A DNA stretch of 64,000 bases from positions 795,639 through 859,638 of the forward strand of contig NZ_QKRA01000001.1 in the NCBI RefSeq assembly GCF_003362755.1. The letters run 5' to 3'. Both the position numbers and the translations under genes were made by a program. This stretch comes from Marinomonas piezotolerans (GTDB lineage Bacteria; Pseudomonadota; Gammaproteobacteria; Pseudomonadales; Marinomonadaceae). Position 1 is the first letter of the stretch. Every line of letters starts with the position of its first letter. Shown here piece after piece: positions 10,580 through 17,849 of the stretch. The notes under the pieces were generated by a model, which did not search any database, had not been told where the DNA came from, and saw nothing but the letters and a program-made list of their open reading frames with translations.

Positions 10580-10692
10580 GGTGTCTCCATTGGTCCCCTC
10601 GCAACGATAAACCGTGAATCTGGTCAGGTCCGGAAGGAAGCAGCCACAGCGGTGGACTCGTGTGCCGAGGTGCGGCTGATGGAGATACCACC
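10580..10692 (+). ncRNA. ffs: 4.5S RNA of the signal recognition particle
   Basis: The apical domain GGTCAGGTCCGGAAGGAAGC (from 10,620) is the invariant Ffh-binding region with its GGAA tetraloop. The closing stem pairs GGTGTCTCC (10,580-10,588) with GGAGATACC (10,681-10,689), and CGTGTGCCGAGG lies on the 3' side. Length and fold match the short bacterial SRP RNA, which guides nascent membrane proteins to FtsY/SecYEG. The Tn7-like element begins 13 bases after the 3' end, a known hot spot for this transposon group. Confidence 0.95.
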
Positions 10693-10713
10693 TTAATCCC
10701 CCCCCTGTAAATT

Positions 10714-10776
10714 GAAGCATAAAATGACAAATTTGAACCATAAGTTGTCAAATTTGCAGTATAAGCTGACATAACC
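10714..10776 (+). repeat. Left-end repeats, three putative TnsB-binding sites
   Basis: Three copies start at 10,714, 10,735 and 10,756, exactly 21 bases apart: GAAGCATAAAATGACAAATT, GAACCATAAGTTGTCAAATT and GCAGTATAAGCTGACATAAC. Regular spacing of two helical turns is typical of transposase-binding arrays at Tn7-family ends. The third copy is the most diverged. Confidence 0.75.
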
Positions 10777-10910
10777 TCTTTTTATCCAACCTTAAAAAAC
10801 TCTATCGCTTATCGAACATCATATCGTCACCTGTTGAGATTGAAAAACAGTTCGAAAAGATGGCCGAACTAGTGGAGATTCATACCTCTAAATGGCTTGG
10901 CATCCGTTAA
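10773..10910 (+). pseudogene. Possible C-terminal scrap of an IS3-type transposase OrfB
   Basis: The plus-strand frame ending at the TAA 10,908-10,910 reads LYRLSNIISSPVEIEKQFEK, resembling the last residues of IS3-family OrfB proteins (the region around SPxEFEKQ). It lacks the DDE domain, sits between the left-end repeats and the S8 gene, and overlaps the last 23 bases of the latter on the other strand. The match is short, so this is tentative. Confidence 0.35.
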
Positions 10911-12726
10911 TCTTAAGCTTTTCAAACATTGCTTTCACATCTAGGAGCCCCATACCCCAGCGTTCGGGGCTGTAATCTTCCATGCTACGGTCAGCCGTAT
11001 CGAGTATGACGTCTGATAACTCTTTATAAGTCATGTTTTCACAGTAGCTTTTGGCAAGATTCAAGGCTCTGCTGACAATAGGAGTGGCAAAACTTGTGCC
11101 GCTATCTTTAGTAAGAGAATTGACAGTATTTGCTACCGAACCAGCCACAATATTTTCGACACCCACGGCCACTATCCAACGGGACTGAATAGTGGCGCTG
11201 TCTCCAGGGGTTGCTGTAAAGTAAGCTAATCTTTCGCCTGAATTGATTGATGCTCCAACAATTACTGCACGCTCAAGAACTGAAAAGTCTCTACCTGAAA
11301 ATTTGTTTGTCCAGTTTTCATTGGCATTTCCAGCTCCATTGACAATCACAGAATCATTAGGTGGTAAAGAGAGATTTTTCTGAAGGTTTGTGACTGATGA
11401 GCTAACAGAAACTAGGGCGGAACTATCTTCCGACAGAAAATCCAAGTCTCCAGTATAAGAGAGGGAGTCGGAGTCATTAACAACCTTCAATTTAGCCCCA
11501 TTGTTTACAGCAGCTAAGGATAGAACTGCCGTGCAGTGTGAATCAAAATCCGCATAAGACTCCAAGGGCTGTTGACGACTTCCTGATATAGAGTCCGTGG
11601 TGTACCTCATCAGGTATTCAGGAGCGCCATCAATATATGATGTTTCGCGACTTGGCGTTGTGTAAGCCATTCTTGAAGATAAGACATTTTCAGAGAGCGT
11701 TCCGTGCGTAACACCACAACCTCGGTCTGTAATTGTTATAGGGTAGCTTGGCTTGTGCGTTACGCCTAACTCATCGTAAGCGTAACTAAATCCATGTGGC
11801 TCAAAATTAGATTTCCAAATTGCGTCTTTAATCTCAGTGGGGTATTCAGTGACAATCCGGCACACCCCACCACCGTACAAAAAGTCCTCACGCGCATTTT
11901 CACGACACTCATACATTTCGTCATCCAGAACGAAAACCGCGCAGACCCGATCCCAACCTTTAAAGCTAGACCCTTCAAGTGATTGGTAGGTTTCACAAAA
12001 TGGTTTTCGAATCTCCTCTATGATTTCCTCAGTTCCCCACTCTGGAGGAGTTATAGTATTTAACACAACATCGTAAAGATAAGTCCCTTTTGTTGTGTAC
12101 TCTGTAGGAACGCTTGACGGCCTCACAGGTAACGCAGGTAAAATATTGTGCAATTGGTGCTTGGATACAAGGTCATCAAACTGGCGAGCACCGCTATACA
12201 AAAATGACGTATAGAAATCGGATAGTTTTGCTGACGGCGAGTCGATTTTTGCATACAGCTCAACTAACGCCATACTGTTGGCCACTTTATCAGAATCAAA
12301 ACCTGCGTAGTAAGAGTAGTAAGGGCAGAAAATGGCATCCGTTTTGGCTAGTTCATTTGAACAGTCTTTAATATCGCTTACACTGGCTACTGGGTAATAA
12401 TTTTCAGGATTTTCGTCAAACATACTCCAAAGCGTAGTTGTTTGTTCCGCAGCCCATGTATAGACAGGAATTTGATCACAGCGTACTTCATCTAACTTGC
12501 AGGACTCTATTGAATCACTAAGTAAGACTTTTTGGTCGGCGTTAAAGGGGTCTGAAAAACCCATGCAAGTCAATTCTTCGCATTCATAACCCGCATGACT
12601 ATAGAAGGCCGAAAGTAGCGAGGTAAGCTGCTGAGAAGAGACGGAATCAGGAATTTCGTATTGATCAGAAAAACGCGTAAATTCAAAGCTAAATAATGTA
12701 GCGCTCTCTTGATCTGCTGTTGCCAC
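10888..12726 (-). CDS. S8 (subtilisin-like) serine peptidase, Tn7-like element cargo
   Basis: 612 residues from the GTG at 12,726. The catalytic elements of family S8 are all present in the C-terminal half: Asp in ITDRGCGVTHG (about 335), His in FDSHCTAVL (about 395, with Cys where Gly is usual), oxyanion Asn in VNGAGNAN (about 462) and Ser in GTSFATPIVS (about 543). The first 320 residues form a cysteine-rich domain I do not recognise. There is no signal peptide on this ORF. However, it lies in the same frame as the upstream lipoprotein, separated only by the TAG at 12,748-12,750 and seven codons, and the upstream Shine-Dalgarno is weak. It was probably the C-terminal part of one exported lipoprotein peptidase, and now may be expressed by re-initiation, readthrough or not at all. 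Confidence 0.75.
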   Translation of the reverse strand: MATADQESATLFSFEFTRFSDQYEIPDSVSSQQLTSLLSAFYSHAGYECEELTCMGFSDPFNADQKVLLSDSIESCKLDEVRCDQIPVYTWAAEQTTTLWSMFDENPENYYPVASVSDIKDCSNELAKTDAIFCPYYSYYAGFDSDKVANSMALVELYAKIDSPSAKLSDFYTSFLYSGARQFDDLVSKHQLHNILPALPVRPSSVPTEYTTKGTYLYDVVLNTITPPEWGTEEIIEEIRKPFCETYQSLEGSSFKGWDRVCAVFVLDDEMYECRENAREDFLYGGGVCRIVTEYPTEIKDAIWKSNFEPHGFSYAYDELGVTHKPSYPITITDRGCGVTHGTLSENVLSSRMAYTTPSRETSYIDGAPEYLMRYTTDSISGSRQQPLESYADFDSHCTAVLSLAAVNNGAKLKVVNDSDSLSYTGDLDFLSEDSSALVSVSSSVTNLQKNLSLPPNDSVIVNGAGNANENWTNKFSGRDFSVLERAVIVGASINSGERLAYFTATPGDSATIQSRWIVAVGVENIVAGSVANTVNSLTKDSGTSFATPIVSRALNLAKSYCENMTYKELSDVILDTADRSMEDYSPERWGMGLLDVKAMFEKLKINGCQAI

Positions 12727-12747
12727 TAATTCACCAATATTTGACCT

Positions 12748-13194
12748 CTAACCATCTGAATCAGTGTTTATTACAAGACATGATTGCACCCACCCTCCGC
12801 CAACGTATTTTGTTGAGCAGTTGCCTACAATTACATGTTGTGGGGGGGTAGCGGCTTGAAGCAGACCATCAAAGACTTGGCTTGCTTCGATGAGCTTGGA
12901 GACTTGATTACCAGTTTGAATGTTTCCTGTTAGAAAATGAACGCCGTCAACTTTATAGCATTCAATAGCACTTAGTGAGCAGTTCCACCCTGAACTTTCA
13001 AAGGACGTTTTATAATCCTCACCCCCAGACGTTTGGCCTGAACCGCCTGAACCGCCTGAACCGCCTGAACCGCCTGAACCAGACTCACCCCCAGACGTTT
13101 GGCCTGAACCGGCAGAAGTGTCTTGGTTTGTGTCGTTTCCACCGCAACCGATAAGAAGTGCTGACATGATCAGAACTCCAAGTCCATATTTCAT
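12748..13194 (-). CDS. Gly/Ser-linker lipoprotein, 148 aa; in frame with the S8 peptidase
   Basis: The N-terminus is a lipoprotein signal (hydrophobic stretch ending LLIGCGG, lipobox Cys17). Next comes a Gly/Ser/Gln-rich flexible linker encoded by tandem 9-base repeats, then a small domain with several cysteines ending in TDSDG. The stop is an amber TAG. Reading through it continues directly into the S8 peptidase frame, so this is likely the export and anchoring segment of a surface or periplasmic peptidase. Alone, it would be a small outer-membrane or periplasm-facing lipoprotein of unknown role. Confidence 0.6.
   Translation of the reverse strand: MKYGLGVLIMSALLIGCGGNDTNQDTSAGSGQTSGGESGSGGSGGSGGSGGSGQTSGGEDYKTSFESSGWNCSLSAIECYKVDGVHFLTGNIQTGNQVSKLIEASQVFDGLLQAATPPQHVIVGNCSTKYVGGGWVQSCLVINTDSDG
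13018..13111. repeat. Tandem 9-bp linker repeats inside a longer direct repeat
   Basis: The unit CGCCTGAAC is repeated about four to five times (roughly 13,040-13,080), encoding Ser-Gly-Gly on the minus strand. A 27-base block (about 13,018-13,044 and 13,084-13,110) is present on both sides. Copy-number slippage would change linker length in steps of three residues without breaking the frame. Confidence 0.8.
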
Positions 13195-13404
13195 AGGATG
13201 TCTTCCATAACATTAGATAATTGTTGAGGATACTTGATTAAATCTTTGTAACTATCGTATTGAGCAAGGTGGGTATCTTACAGCAAATTAACGATTTGAA
13301 GGTAGGGAGGCAGCATTTTTAGCTAGTTCTTGCTTAATGCAGATGCATTTGCGTATCTTTAATGCATCGTAACCAAAGTCATATTTAATGAAACTCTTAG
13401 GTTT

Positions 13405-13451
13405 CGAAAATTTGTCACTTTATGGATCAATGTTTTGCCACCTTTTGATTC
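13405..13451 (-). repeat. Internal Tn7-like end repeats (two sites, right-end orientation)
   Basis: Read on the minus strand, GAATCAAAAGGTGGCAAAAC (from 13,451) is followed exactly 23 bases on by GATCCATAAAGTGACAAATT (from 13,428). Motif, orientation and 23-base spacing match the right end at 16,140. No clean terminal TGT is found at the corresponding distance outside the first site, so this looks like a decayed former end. It would divide the element into an S8 part and a KAP part. Confidence 0.55.
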
Positions 13452-13609
13452 AAAGTCTAAGTAAATAGTGGCGATTTAGATTTTTGTGGAACGGGACCTA
13501 ACAAAACTCAGCCAGAATAGTCTTTTGGAAGCGTTCACAGATGTCGTCAATTTGCGAAGATATGATTTGTGTTTTGGCGTGATAATATTGCTAATGCCCA
13601 GCTAAAACT

Positions 13610-13735
13610 GATAGCCGTACCGACAAATACGACCACAACACTTTCGATCAAAATTCGATCATTGAGCAGGCACACAGCGGTAATCGAGTATTCCCCCGAA
13701 AATTAACAAAAGCCAATAGTAATATTTTCTCGTAA
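13610..13735 (+). pseudogene. Possible IS5-family transposase scrap
   Basis: The plus-strand frame ending at 13,733-13,735 reads DKYDHNTFDQNSIIEQAHSG then NRVFPRKLTK. This resembles the segment around the second catalytic region of IS5-type DDE transposases (aDKaYDs...viPpRxnrk). No start, no other domain, and the upstream continuation needs a frame change. The rest of the 13,195-13,826 gap holds the internal end repeats and presumably divergent promoters, but I see no further gene. Confidence 0.35.
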
Positions 13736-13826
13736 TCTAGACGCAGGACCTCCCAAGCTTAAGTAAACTAGACTTTCTATTTCAGTTTTCAGGCTGCGTT
13801 AATTCACAGAATAGGATATACGTATA

Positions 13827-16031
13827 GTGACCCATTTAGACTCAGACCGAGCACTGGTAGATGAAAAAGAAGATCAATTTGGCTTTGTTGGTATTGCAAA
13901 GAAGTTAGCGCCATCCATAATTGAAGCGTCCAAAGGCGATGGCATGGTGATTGGTTTAGAGGGTAAATGGGGGTCAGGAAAGACTTCTCTTTTAAATTTC
14001 CTTCAGGCTGAGCTGAAGGATTTAAAAGATGAAAAAGTTTATACAATCTCCATTGCACCTTGGTTAAACGGAGACAGCTCTCCATTGGTTTTATCACTAC
14101 TTCAACCAATGTCCAAAGTGCTTGAGCAAATAGAGATTGTAAAGCAAAGCGATTCGCACTCTAAATGTATTAATAAAGAACAAGTTACACACCTAAGTCA
14201 GCTTCTTCAAAAATATGGGCCTCAAACCGCTCGTAAAGCTGCATTAGTGGCAAATTTTGCAGGTAATTTCTTTCCGGGCAGTCAAGTATTAGGGAGTGCT
14301 CTTGAAAAAGGAGCTGATGTAGCTGAACAATTTATTCCTACAGAGCAAACTCCTACAGAGTTAAAAAAACAAATAGCTGAAAAGCTTAAAGATTTGGATA
14401 TAGGGTTTGTTGTAATCCTTGATGACCTTGATCGCTTGGAACCTGGGCAAGCGGTAGAGGTTGTACGCCTTGTGAGATCTGTAGCTGATTTCCCTAAAGT
14501 TGCTTATATGATGTGCTACGACAGGGATGTGTTAGCTCATGCTCTTGAAGTAGGGCTAAATGTTTCTGACGGTGATCTTTTTCTGCAAAAAGTAGTGCAG
14601 CTTACTTTTTCCATACCTTTACCAGAGCCGTTCGATCTACGCTATCAATTTTTTAATGAAGCTGTAACTATTTACACAGAGTCGCATAGCCAAGAGATGG
14701 AAAAGTCTATTCTAGATGATCTTAGGAAAGCTGTAGATCGTGAAGGTAGTGGGCTAACAACTCCACGAGAAGTTAAGATTGCTTTAAACAGCGTCCGATT
14801 TGTTTATCCGCAAGTTAGAGATGACGTTTATTTTCCAGATTTTTGCAGATTACAACTAATTAAAACAACCCGTCACAAACTGTACAAGTGGATTGAGAAC
14901 TACCTCGCTACCCTTTCTGTAATCGCAACACATAACGCGGTAGTTGATGGTTATGAACGAACAGAAATGGGAAGAACGTTAAAAGAGCTCTTGCCTGCAA
15001 AGGGGCTAGGTTCAGTGCAATCTATAAGTAGCCTTAGCGATTTTATACCTGGAATTTCTAGCGTTGAGGAAGATGATAAATGTGTTTTTATCTCAACTCA
15101 TCAACATTCAGTTAGAGAATCAATAAAGCTTAAAAGGCTTGCTAGTCCATTGCATTATAGATTCTATTTTGCTCTTACAGGGCCAAAGGCTGCCTTACGT
15201 GATGATGACTTTGAGAACTTGCTGATTTTAGCGCATGAAAATATTGAAGCCCTGGAAAATGCCTTAACTGATCTGACAACTCAATACCCTCATTCTCAGA
15301 GAACTTGGTTCGAGCATGTGCTAAATAGACTGGATGATGCCCTTATAGAAGAACTAACTGCTTTACAATTGGAGGGCTTTTTGTCAGCAATTTCTAATAT
15401 GATGGATACTGCCCTTAGTAAAGATGAGGATCTAAGACCCTTTTATTATTCCCTGCCAGGTAAAGCAAATGACTTTGCTAAGTCATGCCTTAAGAGACTT
15501 GGAAATATAGCTCCAACTGAACTCTGTAGCATTGTCGAAAAAATGGCTGATGGTCTTGCGTTGAATTGGTTAGTGGGACATTTTTTCTTAAATCAATTGT
15601 ACCGTCATGGCGTCATTGGTGATCAGCCTGTTCATCCTGACGAATGGGAAATATCTGAAGGTGCTCTACAATCGGCAACTGACATACTTAAATCACGCCT
15701 CAGTCAACCAAAGGATAATAATGAAATATTATCGTACCCTGATATTTCTTCATTTCTCTATGGCTGGAGTCATATAGGTAATAGTGGAGAAGCTGAAGCG
15801 TGGGTCAAAGACTGTTGTCAATCAGATGAAGACTTTTTGAAGATATTGAACTCATTGAGGGGTTGGGCGATGTCAGATAGAGTTTATTACCCTCTACATC
15901 AAGGTACTATTGATAAGTTCTTTGACTTCAATGAAGTCAAAGATAGACTCGAGGCGTTGTCTGTAGGTAGCTATTCCGATGAAGCCAAGGATATACAGCT
16001 AGCGATTAAGCAAGGTGAATACTTAAGATAA
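13827..16031 (+). CDS. KAP-family P-loop NTPase, Tn7-like element cargo
   Basis: 734 residues. The N-terminus SDRALVDEKEDQFGF and the Walker A GKWGSGKTSLLN (about 46-57), Walker B FVVILDDLDRLEP (about 194-206) and a sensor-like RSVADFPKVAYMMCYDRDVL stretch are diagnostic of KAP NTPases. Members of this family act as membrane-associated or phage-exclusion ATPases (PifA of plasmid F belongs here). Obvious transmembrane inserts are lacking, although a weakly hydrophobic stretch lies at about 130-160. The C-terminal 400 residues are helical and unrecognised. The GTG start fits an AGGA at 13,812-13,815. GC content is lower than in the flanking chromosome, which supports transfer. A defence role is inferred from family and context. 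Confidence 0.8.
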   Translation: MTHLDSDRALVDEKEDQFGFVGIAKKLAPSIIEASKGDGMVIGLEGKWGSGKTSLLNFLQAELKDLKDEKVYTISIAPWLNGDSSPLVLSLLQPMSKVLEQIEIVKQSDSHSKCINKEQVTHLSQLLQKYGPQTARKAALVANFAGNFFPGSQVLGSALEKGADVAEQFIPTEQTPTELKKQIAEKLKDLDIGFVVILDDLDRLEPGQAVEVVRLVRSVADFPKVAYMMCYDRDVLAHALEVGLNVSDGDLFLQKVVQLTFSIPLPEPFDLRYQFFNEAVTIYTESHSQEMEKSILDDLRKAVDREGSGLTTPREVKIALNSVRFVYPQVRDDVYFPDFCRLQLIKTTRHKLYKWIENYLATLSVIATHNAVVDGYERTEMGRTLKELLPAKGLGSVQSISSLSDFIPGISSVEEDDKCVFISTHQHSVRESIKLKRLASPLHYRFYFALTGPKAALRDDDFENLLILAHENIEALENALTDLTTQYPHSQRTWFEHVLNRLDDALIEELTALQLEGFLSAISNMMDTALSKDEDLRPFYYSLPGKANDFAKSCLKRLGNIAPTELCSIVEKMADGLALNWLVGHFFLNQLYRHGVIGDQPVHPDEWEISEGALQSATDILKSRLSQPKDNNEILSYPDISSFLYGWSHIGNSGEAEAWVKDCCQSDEDFLKILNSLRGWAMSDRVYYPLHQGTIDKFFDFNEVKDRLEALSVGSYSDEAKDIQLAIKQGEYLR

Positions 16032-16092
16032 TTATGTAAATTTATTATTTTTTCAAAGCGTGTTCTTGTTGCTAAGGGTTCAAAAGAAGAAA

Positions 16093-16140
16093 TTGCCAAC
16101 TTATGATTCAATAGTTTATCACCTTATGCTTCAATCAACA
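16093..16140 (-). repeat. Right-end repeats of the Tn7-like element
   Basis: On the minus strand from 16,140: TGTTGATT, then GAAGCATAAGGTGATAAACT and, 23 bases on, GAATCATAAGTTGGCAATTT. The motif is the same as at the left end, in inverted orientation. The KAP gene stops 60 bases inside. The 16,141-16,298 stretch beyond it is the chromosomal sequence displaced from ffs. Confidence 0.7.
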
Positions 16141-16298
16141 CCCCCTAGTAAACTTCTCTATAAAGTCATTAAAAACCAACACTAACTGACGCTGTCTACA
16201 TTTAAGTCTTTAAATATTTGCAACTTACCGATACGACCGTTGGTATCCGCTAACGCTTTTAGTACCATACGCGCTCAATCATTTTTGAGGGTTCATCG

Positions 16299-17162
16299 TT
16301 GAAGCTATTTGTTAAAAATCTAACGCACGTCGATCTCTCTTATTTCTGCCCTGATCGTGGTCTTTTAGGTGAAAGCTGGCACACCGATATCACACTCACT
16401 GGCAAGCTGAACGACGAAAGCATGATTTGCGATTTTAGCATCGTAAAGAAACGCATTAAGCAATGGCTGGACGAACACATCGATCACACGCTCGCGTTAC
16501 CCGTCAGCCACCCTGACAGCATACTCGACCATCACAATGACGGGCGTCTGATATTTAGCTTCCGACATCAAGATGGTGCCCAGTTCGAGTGCACCGCCCC
16601 CAGTGAAGCCTTCTGCCAATTACCATTACCGCATATTACACCTGAAGATACTGCGCGCTGGGTAGAGCAACAAATCATCGACCTGCTACCCGCAGAACTT
16701 GAATCGGTACAAATAAAGTTTACGCCAGAGAAAACAAACGAAGCGCAGTATCAATATAGCCACGGGTTAAAAAAACACGATGGCAACTGCCAGCGTATTG
16801 CTCATGGGCATCGATCTATCATTGAGATCTATCGTAATGGTCTGCGTGATAAAGCACTGGAGCATGATTGGGCACAACGTTGGCGCGACATTTATCTGGG
16901 TACCGAAGAAGACCTGATTGGCATGATTGTCGACGGAGATTTCCGCTACCACCATTTTAGTTATGCCAGCGCACAAGGATTGTTTGATCTCAAAACCGAT
17001 AGCCGCCGTTGCTACATGCTCGATTGTGATACGACGGTTGAATCACTGAGTGATCATATTGCACGCACACTCGCCGGAGAAAATCCAGACGACACCGTCG
17101 AAGTCCATGCATTTGAAGGTATTGGTAAAGGCGCTATTTCTGAACACAAGGTATCAAAATGA
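16299..17162 (+). CDS. Double 6-pyruvoyl-tetrahydropterin synthase/QueD-like protein
   Basis: 287 residues with two related halves of the 6-carboxytetrahydropterin synthase fold. The first half starts with a typical FVKNLTHVDLSYF strand and an HxD/H-rich stretch. The second contains HGLKKHDGNCQRIAHGHRS, the zinc-binding and catalytic region in which Cys and two His are retained. The enzymes act on dihydroneopterin triphosphate in queuosine or pterin synthesis. The duplicated form suggests a divergent substrate. The TTG start is supported by GAGG at 16,287-16,290. The stop overlaps hisI by ATGA, so the two are translated together. Confidence 0.75.
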   Translation: MKLFVKNLTHVDLSYFCPDRGLLGESWHTDITLTGKLNDESMICDFSIVKKRIKQWLDEHIDHTLALPVSHPDSILDHHNDGRLIFSFRHQDGAQFECTAPSEAFCQLPLPHITPEDTARWVEQQIIDLLPAELESVQIKFTPEKTNEAQYQYSHGLKKHDGNCQRIAHGHRSIIEIYRNGLRDKALEHDWAQRWRDIYLGTEEDLIGMIVDGDFRYHHFSYASAQGLFDLKTDSRRCYMLDCDTTVESLSDHIARTLAGENPDDTVEVHAFEGIGKGAISEHKVSK

Positions 17163-17563
17163 GCTTAAAAGCATTTGAAATGTCCCCCAAGGGAACCGTG
17201 ATTGAGTTAGACGAAATACTGTCCAACGTAAAATACGATAAAGATGGCTTAGTAGCCGCCATCGCTCAGCAGCATGATACCAAAGAAGTATTAATGCTGG
17301 CCTACATGAACGAGAAATCAATCCGTGAAACCCTCGAAACAGGCCAAGTGTGCTATTGGTCGCGTTCACGTCAAACGTATTGGCGCAAAGGTGAAAGCTC
17401 TGGTCATCGTCAAAGTTTAGTCTCCATGGCGTTTGATTGCGACGGTGATGCGATCTTGTTACAGGTCGACCAAAAAGGCCCTGCTTGCCATACCAACCGT
17501 CGAGATTGCTTCTTCTTCGAAGTAAAAGATGGCCAAGTTATCGTCGAGTCAGACCCTCAATAA
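17159..17563 (+). CDS. hisI: Phosphoribosyl-AMP cyclohydrolase
   Basis: 134 residues, the normal length of a stand-alone HisI without the HisE domain. It hydrolyses the adenine ring of PR-AMP, step three of histidine synthesis. Mg2+ and Zn2+ ligands are visible in FDCDGDAILLQVDQKGPACH followed by TNRRDCFF, and SRQTYWRKGESSGHRQ is the conserved substrate-binding stretch. The start overlaps the upstream pterin-synthase-like gene by four bases. Confidence 0.96.
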   Translation: MSLKAFEMSPKGTVIELDEILSNVKYDKDGLVAAIAQQHDTKEVLMLAYMNEKSIRETLETGQVCYWSRSRQTYWRKGESSGHRQSLVSMAFDCDGDAILLQVDQKGPACHTNRRDCFFFEVKDGQVIVESDPQ

Positions 17564-17849
17564 GGTTGCACTCATTTGGCTCGCTACGAGACACGTGTCT
17601 GTAGCGAGCTTACCTCTTCCGTTCCTACCACTGCACTCCCCTACGTGAACAACGCACCTACTTGCATCACAGCAAGTTAAACCGTAAGTCGCTTACGCAA
17701 CAAATCACACCAAGTCACACCAATATGCAAACCCAAGTTATTGAAAAATATAGAAAAAACTAAACTTACTAAAGCAAAAGCGTGCCCATTAATTGCATAA
17801 TGTCTGTCATAAGCATGAAGTCTCCACCAAACAGATATTAGGTAAAAAT

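Larger units (their letters stand above)
10706..16140. mobile_element. Non-autonomous Tn7-like element inserted downstream of ffs
   Basis: The left boundary starts TGTAAATTGAAGCATAAAAT at 10,706. The right boundary, read on the minus strand from 16,140, starts TGTTGATTGAAGCATAAGGT. Both begin with TGT and carry tandem repeats of a shared motif (roughly GAAnCATAAgnTGaCAAATT). These are three copies at 21-base spacing on the left and two at 23-base spacing on the right, inward-facing and inverted. Five bases CCCCC flank both ends (10,701-10,705 and 16,141-16,145), as expected for the 5-bp duplication made by Tn7 relatives. Its position next to ffs matches attachment sites known for Tn7-like elements linked to type I-F3 CRISPR systems. 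No tnsA, tnsB, tnsC, tniQ or cas gene is inside, so it would need a helper in trans. Confidence 0.75.

Noticed and set aside
10434..10772. Minus-strand ORFs of 112 and 84 codons across the SRP RNA gene
   Set aside because: They lie antisense to ffs, its promoter and the element end. Composition is dictated by the RNA gene and no domain is visible.
13018..13111. Regular repeats as a possible CRISPR array
   Set aside because: Units are 9 bp, in frame and encode Ser-Gly-Gly. There are no spacers. No CRISPR array or cas gene was seen anywhere in the window.
13827..16031. Transposition ATPase (TnsC-like) instead of KAP NTPase
   Set aside because: The N-terminal SDRALVDEKEDQFGF pattern, the long gap between Walker motifs and the 734-residue length fit KAP, not TnsC.
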